Source: Pseudoscleropodium purum
Lineage: Eukaryota; Streptophyta; Bryopsida; Hypnales; Brachytheciaceae
Direction of reading: 5' to 3'
Length of the DNA: 64,000 nt
NCBI GenBank assembly: GCA_963969395.1
Contig: OZ017803.1
Location: forward strand, 19,034,001-19,098,000
In this document: positions 33,300 to 47,300 of the stretch, one piece after another
Numbering within the stretch: the first letter of the stretch is position 1
Layout of the letters: every line of letters begins with the position of its first letter
Notes under the pieces: model-generated
The model's input: the letters and a program-made list of their open reading frames with translations, nothing else
Database searches by the model: none
Told to the model about the DNA's origin: nothing
Made by a program: the position numbers and the translations under genes

Positions 33300-36200
33300 A
33301 TGGTTCAAGCTTTCGCAACTCCAACACCAGCATCGTCATGTGCGTTTCTTTCTGTCCTTTTAATCATTTTTTTCATTACATTCCTATCGATTAGCTCGAA
33401 ATTACGGTGGTTTGTTTGAATTTGAAAATTGATCATGCGGATTAGTTCTTTGCGGATGGATTGCCGGGATTCATTGCGTTCCTGTTTGCTGTTGCTGCCT
33501 TCTTCTTGATGCCGGCATTTTGAAGGAAAACAGTGAATTGTTGAGTCTTTTTAACAGCGAAGACAATGCAACTGTGGGAAGGGTCTATGTTGGATCGTCT
33601 GAATACTTGAAAGTCTACGTTCGGTGGTAAAATTTAGGGTTCTGGTTCCGAATCATCTCGTTACTCTTTTCATACTTCGAAGATTTGTCTAAGTTAGTTT
33701 CTGATAGAAGCTCAGAACAATAAATTCTCTTGGCGAGGGTTTAGGGTTTATGAATACCATGCTGCGAATAGTGCATCATTATTTATGTGGAGAGATGTGA
33801 ACTTTGTCCTTACGAGATGGCATGCATGTTCATTATCGGCATGTACAAAATATTCATCTTTTGTGCAGGGCGGCCGACATCGACACTCTGCGCATTTTGG
33901 TCGCGACTGATTGTCATGTAGGCTATCTAGAAAGCGATGAGGTTCGCCGGCACGACTCGTTTAATGCTTTCGAAGAGATTTGCTCCATCGCGTCACAGCG
34001 TCAGGTTTGGGGCTTCGATCCCTTTGATTGGCATTTCAGACCGTATTCGATGAAATGGATATTAGGATTTTTTGATATTTATGTAAAACTAATGTAGATG
34101 ACACAATTTGTTCGCTTTAAGCTTTTTAATCCAATATGGAGGATTGTGATTTTTCGGAGATTAGTACAGAGCTGCCGAGCGATCCCTTTGAGTGCAAGAG
34201 CCAAATCTGACGAGCTTTAAAATTTCATCACTTCGTCTGAATTTCTCATGCAATTTTAAAGTAGGAGGTTGTAGTAGGTTAAATGACTGTAGACAACCTC
34301 ATTTTTATTCAAAGATTAGTGACCATAGACATTTAGCCAAGTTATGTTACTTGCTAAAAAGTCCAACTAAGTTCATGAAAAGACGAGCTTCTGTTGGTAA
34401 CAGGAGTCAGTGTAGGAAATGGGATCAGGTCCTAGTAACGGATTTAGTATCCTGTACTTTAATTTTGGAATTTGCAGTCGCTGGGAGAGTAGAAGAGTCT
34501 TCCCTGGAAAGTAATGACCGGTGATGTTTCCATGTCTAGGTGGATTTTCTACTTCTGGGAGGAGACTTGTTTCACGAAAACAAGCCGTCGCGCTCCACCC
34601 TCGTGCGCACCATTGAAATTCTTCGTAAATATTGCATGAATGACAAGCCAATTCAATTCCAAGTTGTCAGCGACCAGACCGTCAACTTTGCCAATAAGTA
34701 TCTTTCTCACTTGCAGTGCCACTTGCACGTTTTTGTTTTGCAAATGTTCTTTCGAAATGTCTAACGTACATCTCCAAAGATCCTCCGTTAGATTGACAAT
34801 GTTTTTACTGGTGTATTAATGTTTATCTAGAGGACATTAGATCAAGATCATAATGATAGTTAAATTTCAAGTTTATGTTGACTTAATGTTAACTTACTAC
34901 TTTCCAATGTAATGTCAAGTCACTGTAAATGGTACTAACATCACTAACATCATGTTAGCACCATTTGTATTACACTAACATAAACTGAAGTCAACATGAG
35001 GGTTATATGAATCTAATGGCTACTACTAAAGAAACATTAAGAACCTTTTCAATCTGATGGAGGGACTCCTTTGTGATGAGACAGTCACCATTTCTTTGTT
35101 TTCCTACCATCTCCTTTGTAGTTGTGTGGTTCATGGTGGCATCTCAATCCTTGGGAGAGATGCAGCAATTATTATTTTTTTTTCTTGCTTAAGATTAGTG
35201 ATATTGGTTATCATATCTACGTATCATTGAACTGAACTGACAAATGTGAATTATTAATTGTTGACTAGATTATTGATCTACTATGCATAATTAAAGAAAG
35301 AATGTAATGGATCCAATATGATCATTGTGTGCTGGTGATTTATCAGATTTGGACTTGTCAACTATGAAGATCCGAACTTTAACGTGGGTCTGCCGGTTTT
35401 CACTATTCATGGCAACCATGACGATCCAGCTGGTGTGGTAGGTTTAGTTTTCTATCCACAGAACTTGTTTCCCTGTAAATTCTCTCGTTAGAATGTCTTG
35501 TCACGTGTCCTTGCTTCGACCTAATCCAGTAATGTTGATTGTACTCGACATGCCTATATTCTTTAGTATACTTATTCTCTTCTGATGCATATTTTGCCCT
35601 GTGGTTGCAGGATAATTTGTCTGCAATTGATATTCTGGCAGCCTGCAATCTTGTTAATTACTTTGGAAAAGTTGCGCTTGGTGGTAGTGGCGTAGGTAAT
35701 ATTACCTTGAATCCGATCTTATTGCGAAAGGTGAGCTGCAGACTTTTGCAGTCCTACTCCTGTGCCATGCATGCAGTTGCCCCGGTTGATGTGTGATGTC
35801 GATCAAAGTCTGCATTACGATTTGCTAACAGTTACATTTTGTGTTCAGGGCTCCACAAATGTTGCCCTCTATGGCCTTGGAAACATTCGAGATGAGCGCC
35901 TCAATCGTATGTTTCAGGTGAGTTAAGTTCAAAGAGAGTTGTTGTTTGAATTATATACCGGTAAATCTGGATTATTCATCTATTTCTCTCATCTACTTCT
36001 TGTTGCAAATTTAGAAAGTTGCATGTTCTCTATCACAGATGTCAATTTGTTAATTGATCAATTTGAATTAGTTCTTGCACAAAAGTTGGTATGCGATTTT
36101 TGACAGCTGATTCACACAGCTAATCGCCGTTGGTTCAGTGCAGACTCCGCATGCTGTGCAATGGATTCGTCCTGAAGGCACTGAAGATTGTCCTACTTCG

Positions 36201-39200
36201 GACTGGTTCAACATTTTTGTTCTGCATCAAAATAGGTAAGAAAATCTACCTCTTCCTGTTCGAGCATACTTTTTATCCTCAATCCTTCATTCAGACCATT
36301 GTGTTTATCTGCTGTGGGGGACGCTATTTTCGTGCAGGGTAAAGGCCAATCCAAAGAATGCTATCAATGAGCATATGCTGGCCAAGTTTTTGGATTTTGT
36401 GGTATGGGGCCATGAACACGAGTGCCTCGTGGATCCACAGGTACACTTATAATCTCATGTCGGACTATTGAGATCGTCGGTCCTATCATAAAGATTTAGA
36501 AGATTGGATGTTTTTTCAGTTTATTTCTAATTGTACCGACGAGGTCAGGTGCTCCATTGTTGAGAAATGTCCAATCGCTCCCTTTTGAACAGGTGCAATT
36601 TACCATTCTAGCTGTTAATTAGCCGATTCGTTGCTGTTTCAGCAGCAGCGGCCAGGGTGTTAGTTTTTGAATGTTGTGGTAGCGTGCAGGAAGTATTGGG
36701 AATGGATTTTCATATCACACAACCTGGGTCGTCAGTCGCTACCTCGCTTATTGATGGAGAGTCTAAAGCTAAGCATGTTCTTCTCTTAGAAATCAAGGTA
36801 CATGGCAGTGGTGGTTTATCATCATTTTCTAGGAGTTCATAAATCCTTATTGCCTCTAGCTTTTCTTAATTTTTATCAGTAAAATGTGGAATATGCAATT
36901 TCAGATACCTCCGGTCTTGTGTTGGGGCTGCAATTCATGATAAAATTTGTTGATGGGCTCGGTAGTAAGTTCTTTGGATACTGAACGTCGTGTGTGTATC
37001 GTGTTTGCTGCAGCATAATGTGTACCGACCAACAACGATTCCTCTTAAATCTGTGAGACCATTCAAATATAAAAATGTGAGTAGATGAGTTCTGGCATCG
37101 CCTTGTGAATTTGTTGCGAGAGGTCTCAACATGTTTTTGATTCTAAAGTGGCCTTGGAATACTGAAATTAAATGCCAAGCGAGTACTTGAGAGTACAGGA
37201 TTTGTTCTTCTCAGCTGCTATAATGGCTTAGACTGTAAGATCTTAGTTCTTGATGATGGTGCTACATTAATTTCTAAGCAGTTGGTTACTTTGTCGCTTG
37301 CACTCCTCCAGAATAGTCGCTGTATATTGTCGTCATTATTCTACAATATCAAACACTTCCCTATTCAGGAAGAGAAAATGTTCTAATCTGCACAAGTGAG
37401 GTATGATACAGGTGTCTCTGCAGGATGCTACTGATCTCGACGCCAATGACCTAGCGGCAGTCTTGGAGTACCTCGGTAAAGTGGTGAGTCGAATATTTTA
37501 TTTCTTTAAGATATGCTAACTTCTTATGTAGTTTTCCACAAGTGCTAAATTAATGGTCTGTTTTTAAGGTTCGGGTCAAAGTTCTTTACTTAGCTTGCGT
37601 GAAGGGATAATGAGAAATTTGAGCGTATTCTACTGGTAGGTGCAAGATCTGATAACTGAAGCTGCTACTGAGGATTTTCGCTCTGATCCCATGTTACCCT
37701 TAGTCCGTTTGAGGGTGAGTATTTTCATAACCATATTTTTCTCATTTACTGCTTTGACAAACTGAATGTCGAATTCTTGATTCTGGGTATAGTGGGCCTG
37801 CAATGAACGTTTCTAAGTTGAAGAAGTTGGGTCTCTGACAATATACTGCTGTTGTGGTTTTACTGGTGAGATAAGTATGTTCTGCAATGATGTAATTGAT
37901 TTTTCTTGTTTGTTTCAGGTGGACTACACAGGGTTCACAACAATCAATCCACAACGGTTTGGGCAGAAATTCGTTGGAAAGGTTGGTGATATAGCCTTGT
38001 GTATGGATCAATTCGGTCGGCCATTTCTCATTGCTTTATTCTCCAAAGCACTGTCTATTGAATTGCATAGTGCTATAACATCCACTTGAGCAGGGTATTC
38101 TGAATTTCCTATTTTTTTCAGGTGGCTAATCCCCATGATATTCTTCTTTTTACGAAAGCGCCGAAAAAGCGAGTAAACGCCGACGGTCTGGTTCTGCTCC
38201 TCCTAGGACCTTTAATTGAATTGTTCTAGATGCTATTTAATTAATAATAACTCTGCTTTTGCAAATATTTGGTAATGGACATTGTACAGAGATCTGTTGC
38301 CCATGTTAGACTGCAGAATGATGCTTCAAGTCTTAAATCGAAATAGTCGGTTAAGAGACACCAGTTCTTGAGTATTTGGGACGATGAGTCAGTTTATGAA
38401 ATATTCTGTTAATGTGGGAATGTTATCGATCGAAAGCCCCTTTGAAACGGTACTGATGTTTTGCTCTGGGCCACCATTAGGACCCGGTAAAACTTACTTT
38501 GGATTACTGATGATTACCACCTACTGGATGAGAAACTCATGCTTGTGGCTACTGTAGCTGGTTCACGAGCCTTTATGATTGGACGGATTCAGGTAAAATT
38601 GAAGAGGAAGAAAAACTGCGTCCTGAAGAATTGAACCAACAGAATATTGAGGCTCTCCTGGCTGAGACCAACATGGTGAGTCCTTACCTCTTCTGTGGCT
38701 CTTAGATTAACGTGACTGTTTTAACAATATGGTTCACCTGTAACTCCTTTGTTTAATGGTACCACTTAAACAATGAATCTGCAGTCGTCTCTTCATCATG
38801 GCTAATAATAGGTCGAATTATATTTATATTGTTCGGAATGTCTGAACTGCTGTCATTTTCATACTTTTCTCGTGTCCATGTGGCAGAAAATGGAGATTCT
38901 GCCAATGGCAGAGTTAGGTTTGGCGCTTCACAAATTTGTGAACAAGGATGACAAGCTTGCGTTTACTGAGTGTCTTCAAGAAAACTTGGACGATACGCAG
39001 GTACGTGCTTGCTACAACTGCAAACATAGAGGTTCAAGGGGGACAGCACCATCGCTTTTGAAACTGTTGCAGAATTCGACTTTTCGAGGCTGTTAAGTAT
39101 GCGTGCTGGGTTTCGTCCGACAGCAGGACGTCCCAAAGTAGTTGGAATATCTCGCTTTCAAGTCGACTGGCGAATCCCTGTGTATTGATATTTTAGCGAG

Positions 39201-41852
39201 ATGGTTGAGTTGAATTTAGAAGGTAATGACTTGAGTAGCAGATCTCTTAATCCAGTTAAGAAATCCAGTTTGAACTTTATAGTTCTGATTTATCACGGTG
39301 CTGGTGCAGACTAAGCTTGTGGAGGAAGCTCTTTCCGACAAACTACAAGAGGACGATGTGGTTGTGAAAGTGACCGAACATATGCAGGTACACTTTTATA
39401 ACAATTTCTTGTGCCGTTAATTGTGAATTTTACGGTCCATTTCGCTTTTGATCTTCCAGTGACTTCATTGACTTCACGCATTCAGCAATTGCATTCTTTC
39501 CTGCTAGATTTCATTGTTCTGTTGAATCCACAGCAACGTGAGAAAGCTTCAATACCTAAATTTAAAGAGGCGTCATCTTCCACACCTTCCAATTATAATC
39601 CTTCAGGGCTAGAGCAACGCACATCATCTCAGGTACAGGTTTTCCAGTAGCTCTTTTAGTATCGATTTTCTTCTAGTAGTGACTATTTGTACTGTGTAGC
39701 ATGACTAATGTTCAAACTTGCGTTTCTGCGGAGTGATGTTGGGATTATTCAACATGTGGTACGATGAGTTCAACTATCTTGATCCTGTTTTTTGATATGT
39801 GAACCTTCTTCTAGGCGGATATAAGCAAATATGATGACGACGACGATAAGCCTTTCAGTGACGACGATGTCCAAGGGACAACGACAGCAGCAGGAAAAAG
39901 AAAAGCACCTGCCAAAAGAGCTCCACCGCAGAAAGATAGCCCCCGTGGCCGAGGTCGAGGAAGAGGTCGAGGTCGAGGCTCCCAAGGAGGTCTTACGCAG
40001 ACAACTTTGAATGTAGTTGCAGCCCCTCGGCCTCCTAGAAGGTGAGCCTGAAATATGCTCTTTCTGTTCATCAATTTCATGGTACAATTGTCCATGAATG
40101 GGTATTCAACTGTGGATCGATTCATTACGATATTTTCCCCCAAGTGTCCAATGGTAAAAAATGGCCGTTTCCATATGAGTTGAGAAATATCATTTAGGGA
40201 TCTTCAAGGAAGGTAACAAAATGTGCCTATATTATGGCTTAACAGTATTTTAGTGATCAAAATATCTTTTGAAGTTTACTATAATCTAATATTCACTTCC
40301 AATGTGGACCTTCTATTTTTAGATTGGGCACTTGGTGGTAAGGTCTGGTATGGTTGATGCGGGTGTGGGTGATATTCTGAAGCAATCTAATCTTCTAGTC
40401 TTGAAACTATTGTGTTACATGTCCTCAATTAGCTGGTCAATAACAAACTGGGATGAGATATAACCGGGGAGTCGAGAATGATTGAGGTATTTTCAGAGTA
40501 ATACCTCAGTAAGAATGCCCTGCTGCTAAAGCTTTTTTTCGGCACCTGATGTACGAAAGTCTATTTATCATATTTGCATTTGCAAACCAGCATACATGAC
40601 GGTAGTGGTTTGAAGAATTGTGGATATTTTTATCTAGGTTCAGAGTTTTACTATCGAAATTGCCTCGTAATGTAATTTCTGTTGTTATTAATTTCTGTCG
40701 AAAATATTCTCGTTTTTGCGTGCAGACCTGCTGCTGCTTCAAGGATGAAAATTGTCAGCGATGATGAGGGTTCTGAATCAGACGAGGACAGTGACGAGGA
40801 GGTTGAGGAACCAGCACATAAAATTGTAAGTAGAGAATTGCTGCAGCACAGACCATCGCATACCACTTAACAGAATGTTGATTGTAAACTGTTGTTTTGT
40901 AAATTGAATCAGGGTTTTGTGGTTCAATTTGCAGAAGAGAACATCCACAAAAGCATCCCCGAGGGGAAGGAAAAGTGCTGCTTCTAAACGAGGAGCAGGA
41001 TCCAGCGCCAGTGGTGCACGTAGTACTTATATTGATGACGATGTGGAGGATGAGGACGATGATGATGATACTGGTCCAAAGAAAGTAACACCGACACCAT
41101 CATCTCAAGTAAGTCTCCTTGCTATCGTAATATAAATAATTTGGTTCAGTAAAATTAGATTGTTTCAAGGATTTTTAGACATCATAGAGATGATATGCAT
41201 GATACAATTGGAATGGGAGACATCGCCATGATTCATAGGGTGGCCTCCCCAAGATCACCTATTTTTACGTAATTGCAAGGTGCCTCCTACCTATAAGTTG
41301 TAGTTTACAACCTTCCAACAATGAAATCAAATGAAATGAATGAGGAGGTTTACCCATGATTGACCATCCTATGATTGACCAACCTAGTTGCCATATCCCT
41401 GTTGTGCATCTCCATACGATTGATGTCCAAAAATCACTGAAATGACTAATTTTACCCAAAGCCAATTAAATGGTCTTCATAAGATTAACTTGCTAATATT
41501 AGCCGATTTCCACATCTATAGGAGTTGAAAGAAATCTTCAGAAAGCTTTTAAGGAAGGTATCAACATGCACCAATAGGAAGAGAAAACTACTTTTTTGAG
41601 CAAATAAAATTTTCTTGGAACGTCACCAGAAGTGGGGGTTTGATTCATAGATTGGGCATTTAAGGGTTAATATGACGAAGATGAGTTTGCACTATTGATC
41701 AGTACTCCTACTTATCGGAAATAGTTGTTGCATTCAGAAGCTAATGCTTATACAATAGTGTATTTCTAGTGTTGAATTTAAGTTGCAGCTTCTCATTCTC
41801 GCTCTGCTTGGTCTTTCAGAAACGGTCCAGCTGGGGTTCCTTACGAGGGTGA
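33300..41852 (+). CDS. MRE11: MRE11 double-strand-break repair nuclease, about 22 exons
   Basis: Exons with GT-AG borders: 33869-34004, 34540-34697, 35347-35437, 35611-35730, 35849-35917, 36144-36235, 36338-36440, 36690-36797, 37014-37076, 37412-37483, 37640-37714, 37919-37981, 38122-38172, about 38559-38675, 38887-39000, 39310-39387, 39534-39632, 39815-40041, 40726-40825, 40935-41108 and 41820-41852 (TGA). Phases agree at all junctions except around 38172/38559 and for exon 1 (candidate ATG 33300, weak donor near 33335). The sum is about 715-725 codons, close to plant MRE11 length. Phosphoesterase motifs are intact: [37 protein letters not shown]. The capping/DNA-binding region follows ([51 protein letters not shown]). 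The tail has an acidic patch, an RG-rich GAR motif ([11 protein letters not shown]), LTQTTLNV and C-terminal SSWGSLRG. It works with RAD50 and NBS1 in the nucleus, resecting and signalling breaks. Confidence 0.95.
34816..35040. mobile_element. Possible fold-back MITE in an MRE11 intron
   Basis: TTAATGTTT (34816-34824) is mirrored by AAACATTAA (35032-35040), and internal segments such as AAATGGTACTAACAT / ATGTTAGCACCATTT and TTTATGTTGACTT / AAGTCAACAT are also inverted. The pairing is imperfect. A target duplication longer than TA is not evident. Confidence 0.45.
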
Positions 41853-43320
41853 GAGTTCGCGAAATATAATGCCTGGAAGGTTCAGGATTTCTCGCCACAA
41901 TTTTGGTCTTTGAGCATGATCTTGTGATAATTAAGTCCAAGAACACCGACGTTGAACTTCACTGCCACTACTGGATGTTGGAAATTGAGGATGCTGTGCT
42001 GAAGGACGAGGAGAATCTACTTCCACAGCAGAAATTTTCAAGAGCATGAAATTGTTGTAACATTGGCTCAGATGAGCATTTGGACTCTCAACATCTTTCT
42101 CATCAACCAGATTGTGATTGTCTAGGATTTTCAACGGTTCACTTTGCCTGAAGTGCAGAGTTGGTTTCATCTGAAAATTTTAGCGTTTGCTTGGAGGTGC
42201 TCTGCATGTTGGTCAGTTACTAGCTAGCCGAGATGGCCTGATGGCCACTATGTCTAGCAGGTCCAACAAGTAAGCAAGTTCTTCAGATGCATTTCAAACT
42301 GCGTCGCAGTATGAGGAGAAATTTGAATTTGTGGTGGAAATGAGATTCTATACTTAAATCATTTTGTTCAGGTATATTAGTATTATCTATTCACAAGTTC
42401 AGAAAATTTTCTTCCTTCTAGATTTAGTAACTTTTGCTTCAACTGTTTGTTCAAGATTAAAAAAAGATCTTTTACCACAATCTCACTACCTCCAACTGAC
42501 TCTTCTTTCATTTTGCTCTGAGGATGAAAACTCTACCTAATCTATTATCATGTTTGGGTTGCAATTTCTGTGCTTTGTCAAATACATCAATTTTATATTT
42601 GGAAACAGATACTTTCTACATTTCACTTTTTCTTAAGGATTCCTGTTGTCTCTTTCATAAACCGTTTTCTAAAACTTTTAGATAATGGAGTTAATTATGA
42701 AGTTGTGTGAAATCCTTGTTTATGTGGTTCCTCTTTTATTACTTATCTTAGAATGCATTTGAATTCTTACACTACAATTTTTTTAAGAATGACAAGGCAT
42801 AGCTTACTCTACTTGATTTTTCTTAGAATGTCAACAAAGCATGTTGTATGCAATCTAATCATGTCAAGTTGGTTTCTACCTAAATCCTAAATGTAGATTT
42901 TGATCCCACTTTGTTAATATTAAAAAAAAAAAACTAAGTAGAATAAGTGATGTCTTATTATCATTCTTAAAAACATTTAAGTGGTGTAAAAATTTAAATG
43001 TTTTTTAGAATAAGTATTGAAAGAAGCTCCATATTGTTGTCTAAAATAAGTATTGAGCTAAGATTTTAACATGATTTTTTAGTTAATTCTAATGACCAAG
43101 GTGAATTTTTCTATATAATCATGTCCTACATGCTTTGAGGACTTATTAGGGGTAAATTTACAATGGAGCTTATGCACACTTAGAAGTGATAGAATAGCTA
43201 ACCTTTTAATGGCCATACAATACATATGACTTTGTTAACTAGCCCCTACATTTTTCTCTTAGGTCCCAAGCGATTGAAATAATCCTTCCTAAGATCCTTA
43301 GGATGAATTAATCCCTAATG
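41853..43320. other. MRE11 3' UTR and AT-rich intergenic DNA
   Basis: The transcript probably ends within about 500 bp of the stop codon. No polyadenylation signal can be chosen with confidence. Nothing else is supported. Confidence 0.4.
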
Positions 43321-44100
43321 AAATTTGATGTTAGATCCAAAACTATTTTGAATTATCCATATCCAAAATAAATCTAAAATCTTCATCTATATTTATTCAT
43401 TAATAAACTCAATCATAGGATCCTTTGATGAACTTGTTAGAATACACCCTTCTTAAATTTCAAAATAAAAAACCTTTCTAATTGCAAGACCATAATGCTT
43501 GGATTTCAAAAGATAGAATTTTCAACTCTTCCTAAATGGTTAGGTTTCATCTTTTAAACATTTAATACCAAAATATGTAGATTTTACAACTTACAACTCT
43601 CCATAATATTTTGAAGAAATAACTTGGGAATACATTAAAAAAATTTCAACAAAAGAAATTTCATATTTATATTCTAAAAACATAGTAGATAGAAAGAAGT
43701 AGAGAATGATTTAAAATACTAAGTTTTTAATAATTTAGTTTTATAATTGAAAAATGATAAATTCAATGGTTGGAATAAACATTCAACATCCCATAATTTT
43801 ATTCTACTTCCAAAATATTGAAAATTGAATTAAGTAAAGGACTTTAAAGTTCATATTAGAGTAGAGATTCCAATATTCCATAATTGCCTACAAATTAAAA
43901 AACCCCTTGTAATTTTCATCTAATTAATGAAAATGGCATGATTCAAAGCTTTTTACTTATATGTAAATCTAGAAAACCACGTTCAAATTTTTATTTCTTA
44001 AGAAAATGATTTCTTTTGAGCTACCCAAATTGCTTGTGTTGAAGAAGCAGCCTTGTAATGGTCAATAAGCCATCAATTATGCAATTTCTCAATGAACCAA
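43320..44100 (+). repeat. AT-rich dispersed repeat family, copy 1
   Basis: Shares a series of blocks in the same order with 56420-57200: CATAGGATCCTTT, AATGGTTARGTTTCA, CTCTCCATAAT and GTAGAGATTCC, then AACTCCTTGTAA-like text, then ATGATTTCTTTTGAGCTACC-like text. There is no coding capacity; it is probably a decayed transposon. Confidence 0.6.
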
Positions 44101-45760
44101 GAAGCTAAAATGCTAGGGCATCCTAATGTTTGGGAAATTTTCGGAGGTTTACCATTTGATTTCCTCCTTCCATAAAAATGGATTGGATTTTTTTCCAATG
44201 GTCACTAGTTGCATACTCTTAATCCCCTAAGGACCAAGGCCTTTTCTCTACCAAAAAACACTCAAAAATGCCATTTTTTAACAAAAGGTAAAAAAAAAAT
44301 TTAATTTTTTTTTTCCACATATAACCATAGGATCTTATATCTAACTAGTATAAGAATGTGTGGAAAAATTTCAAAATATTTTAATGCACAAATTGCAAGA
44401 TATCTTGCATTTAAAGCTAAAAATAAATAAATTTTTCAACACATTGTGGAACTAGATTCTTTGACTTTGAACATTTTTAGCTTTAATTTTTTGTACTGCA
44501 GAGTTTTGAGCTTTAAATCTTTATAGTATAGATTTGAGTTAAGAGTCTGGAAAAAAACAATAATTCAAAAAAACTTAATTTTTATTCTTTAAAAAATTAT
44601 TAAGCACAAGTAGGTACAAGATAGAAGGAAAATCTAAACTATTAATATATCTAAAATGGAATTAAAATGCACTAATCCCAATAGTGAGATTATTTAAACA
44701 AGCAAGATAAACCATGTGGAACTCTTTTTTTTGGAAAAATTGGAAAAATTGCATTAAAAAATGAATCCTATAAGTTATTTTTTCAAGAAGATGCTCTATT
44801 TTTATCCCCAAAACAAGATGGACCATAACTTTCTCATAAAAAATCCAAATGGAATGAATCAAAGCTTTCCAAGTACACAAAAATATAATCTATGAGGAAA
44901 AAGAATTTTAAGACAAAAAATTAAAATTTTTGAAATTTTTTTGGCCGCCCTGACCCCCTTTTCTTTTCCCTCGTCCCTTGTTTTGACCTTATTTGAAAAT
45001 AACATTTGTTCCTGAGCACTAATTGAATAAATAAAATTATATTACCACAAAGCTAATTAATTTTTCTATCTTCAAAAAAAGTTTCAAAAAATCAGGAAAA
45101 AATTTTAGCTCATAGGTACATACACAAAATTCTATTTGTCCCTCGAAGGGACAATGGTCTTTTAGGGGTTAATTACAAAATTACTAGTTTATTTTTTGCA
45201 ATACCAATTTCTCACCTACTAATTTCTTCTAAATTGAAATTGGTACCAACTAAATTGCTAAATTCTTGTAATGAAAAAAAACTAACCAATTCCAACATCA
45301 ATGTACTAAATAATGTATCATTTGTAAGAATTGAACCTAGCAAAGCCCTTTACTATTTGAAGGCCAACAATCCTTCCAACTTATGCAAGATGGAGATGAA
45401 GATAGTTATAAAAAGTTTGCATGAAACCAAAAGAATTCAGTTTTAACCTTCAATTGATTTTTCTATTTGCCCTTGTAAAATATCACTCAAAATTGGTATA
45501 TAAAGTAGTAAAACCAAAAAGAATTTTTTCTCAAGACAATCACATCCTCTAGAATGTTGTCTAGTCCATCCATGGCCAATCACATAATAATATCCAAATT
45601 TGATGCTATTATGCCCATTCAAAACTTTTATTTAATATTATTCTACACACAAAAATTCCTTTCACATTATAGTGCTCACACATTCACACTTAAATAAGGT
45701 GGCCCAAACCCCTCCTCCCATTCCTTTTTATATTTTTTTTAGAATCTCAAACCATTAGAA
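44100..45760. other. AT-rich intergenic DNA with fragments of the same family
   Basis: 44700-44900 again has ACCATAACTTTCTCAT, AAATGGAATGAATCAAAGC and TTTCCAAGTA, similar to 54470-54530. GGGGTTAA-type motifs recur near 45160. No gene is supported; the 45234-45446 frame looks like chance. Confidence 0.4.
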
Positions 45761-45764
45761 GAGA

Positions 45765-46010
45765 TTGGGGGGGGGGGCAGAGGGCTCTTTCACGTTTGTT
45801 CCCCAAACACTGTTCCCCTCACAAATCAGGACCACTGTCAGATTTTGTATTTTTGAAAAAAAAAATAAAAGTAGAAATTTTTTTAAATTAAAATAATAAT
45901 AATAATAATAATTTAAAAATTGATGACGTGGCAGTTGTCATGCCACATTAGGCAGCAACTGCAAGTTGTTCCCCCGCCACTGGCAGCCCAAGGAACTCAC
46001 GACCTTCCAA
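45765..46010 (-). repeat. Dispersed TGACGTGGCA repeat, copy 2 (inverted relative to 22.55 kb)
   Basis: The minus strand reads GTGAGTTCC, GGGGAACAACTTG, ATGTGGCATGACAACTGCCACGTCA, an A/T tract with (ATT)n, then TCTGACAGT, the same order as 22545-22730. A run of about 12 G at 45766-45778 abuts it. Confidence 0.55.
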
Positions 46011-46130
46011 AAAGGCTGAAAATCTTCTAATGAGTTTAGGCTTGATTTAGAGGCACCACTAGGAAGTTGATACATAGGAAAACTGACCCTAACCTAGCTA
46101 GGTATTAATCATTGGAAATTTTTTTGTAAC

Positions 46131-46242
46131 AGCTGAAATCCACCAAGTATTGAAAAAGGTAGTAAAATATCCTTCAATTTTGTAGGAGCTGAAATCCACC
46201 AAGTATTGAAAAGAGGTAGTAAAAGTATCCTTCAATTATGGG
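46131..46242 (+). repeat. 56-bp tandem duplication
   Basis: AGCTGAAATCCACCAAGTAT begins at 46131 and again at 46187, with the following GAAAA...GGTAGTAAA...TATCCTTCAATT also repeated. Confidence 0.8.
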
Positions 46243-47300
46243 GGGCATCAATAGATTTCCATCTTTTGGAGGGCACCAATTGATTTCCAGACCTATAAAT
46301 TTCTTTCCAATTTTGCATCATCCATTTTAAAATTGCAACTAGATTTTTTCACTTCCACCAACGAACATTGAACTACCCGTCAGTTTTTCCCTATCATTGG
46401 GACTCCGGCTTGCTGGAGAAGCAAGCAAAAGGGGTGCAAAAAGGGAGAGCAAAAGGGAACCCCTCACGTCGGTTAGTGATGCTATGATGAGAGTTCATTC
46501 CATTCAAAGGCAGGACTCCTCGTCCCTATATACTACAGATGATGGGATGTCCATAATTGGTCTACATTTCTTACATTTCTTAGGGACAAGGAATCTTCTT
46601 TCTGATACTACAGTCAAATTTCAAAATGCACTTTTGAGCTCAAATTCATCTCGTCCTTCACACTCAACCCTTTTTCATTGCCCACTTTGTAATTGCACAT
46701 TCTCTAAATATCTCAAGAATCTCTCATGTCACTTGCCACAAATCACGCGTGGTTTGCCCTCCTAAGGTTTCGAGACCGACCATACTGGGCAATTGCTCTC
46801 ATATTAGTGTACACCGACCATGATGATAATTGCCCTCAAATTTGCACGAACCTTCCTAGAAGAATCAGATATCAATTTCAATTACAGTAAATAGCATATA
46901 CGCATAGGGAATTGCGGACATAATAAAGAAAGACTCTTCAGGAAGTTCACGAGGTCGCATGACACTACTAACAGCATGAAATATCGAAGATTTCTTGGGT
47001 ACCCACCCGATGGTTAAGATCTTACTGCAACCGCAACTTGCGATAGAAGATACCTCAGAAAAACTGACCTAACCGTTTCGGTCATTATAGACTTGTACGA
47101 ATACAGACGATGAAGAAAACTCATTTCAGTCAGAGCTGCATAACGACCTGTCTTTTCTAATCTTGTCAGAAGATTTCTCCACAAACCATGCAATTCGGTT
47201 AGTACAAATGACGCACGCAACAGCCAGCAAAATGTGAGTCACTCAGCCATATACAACTGGTAAATAGTGTCACTTAGACTAGCAGCGTGACTAATTATAA
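46242..47300. other. Intergenic DNA between MRE11 and RPS10
   Basis: Holds one plus-strand open stretch (46397-46765, 122 codons) of unclear status. Its HCPLCNCTFSKYLKNLSCH looks like a zinc finger at first glance but lacks the second His. No gene is supported. Confidence 0.35.

Noticed and set aside
46676..46745. C2H2 zinc finger in the 46397-46765 frame
   Set aside because: HCPLCNCTF has the cysteine pair but the second histidine of the pair is missing and no conserved spacing follows.
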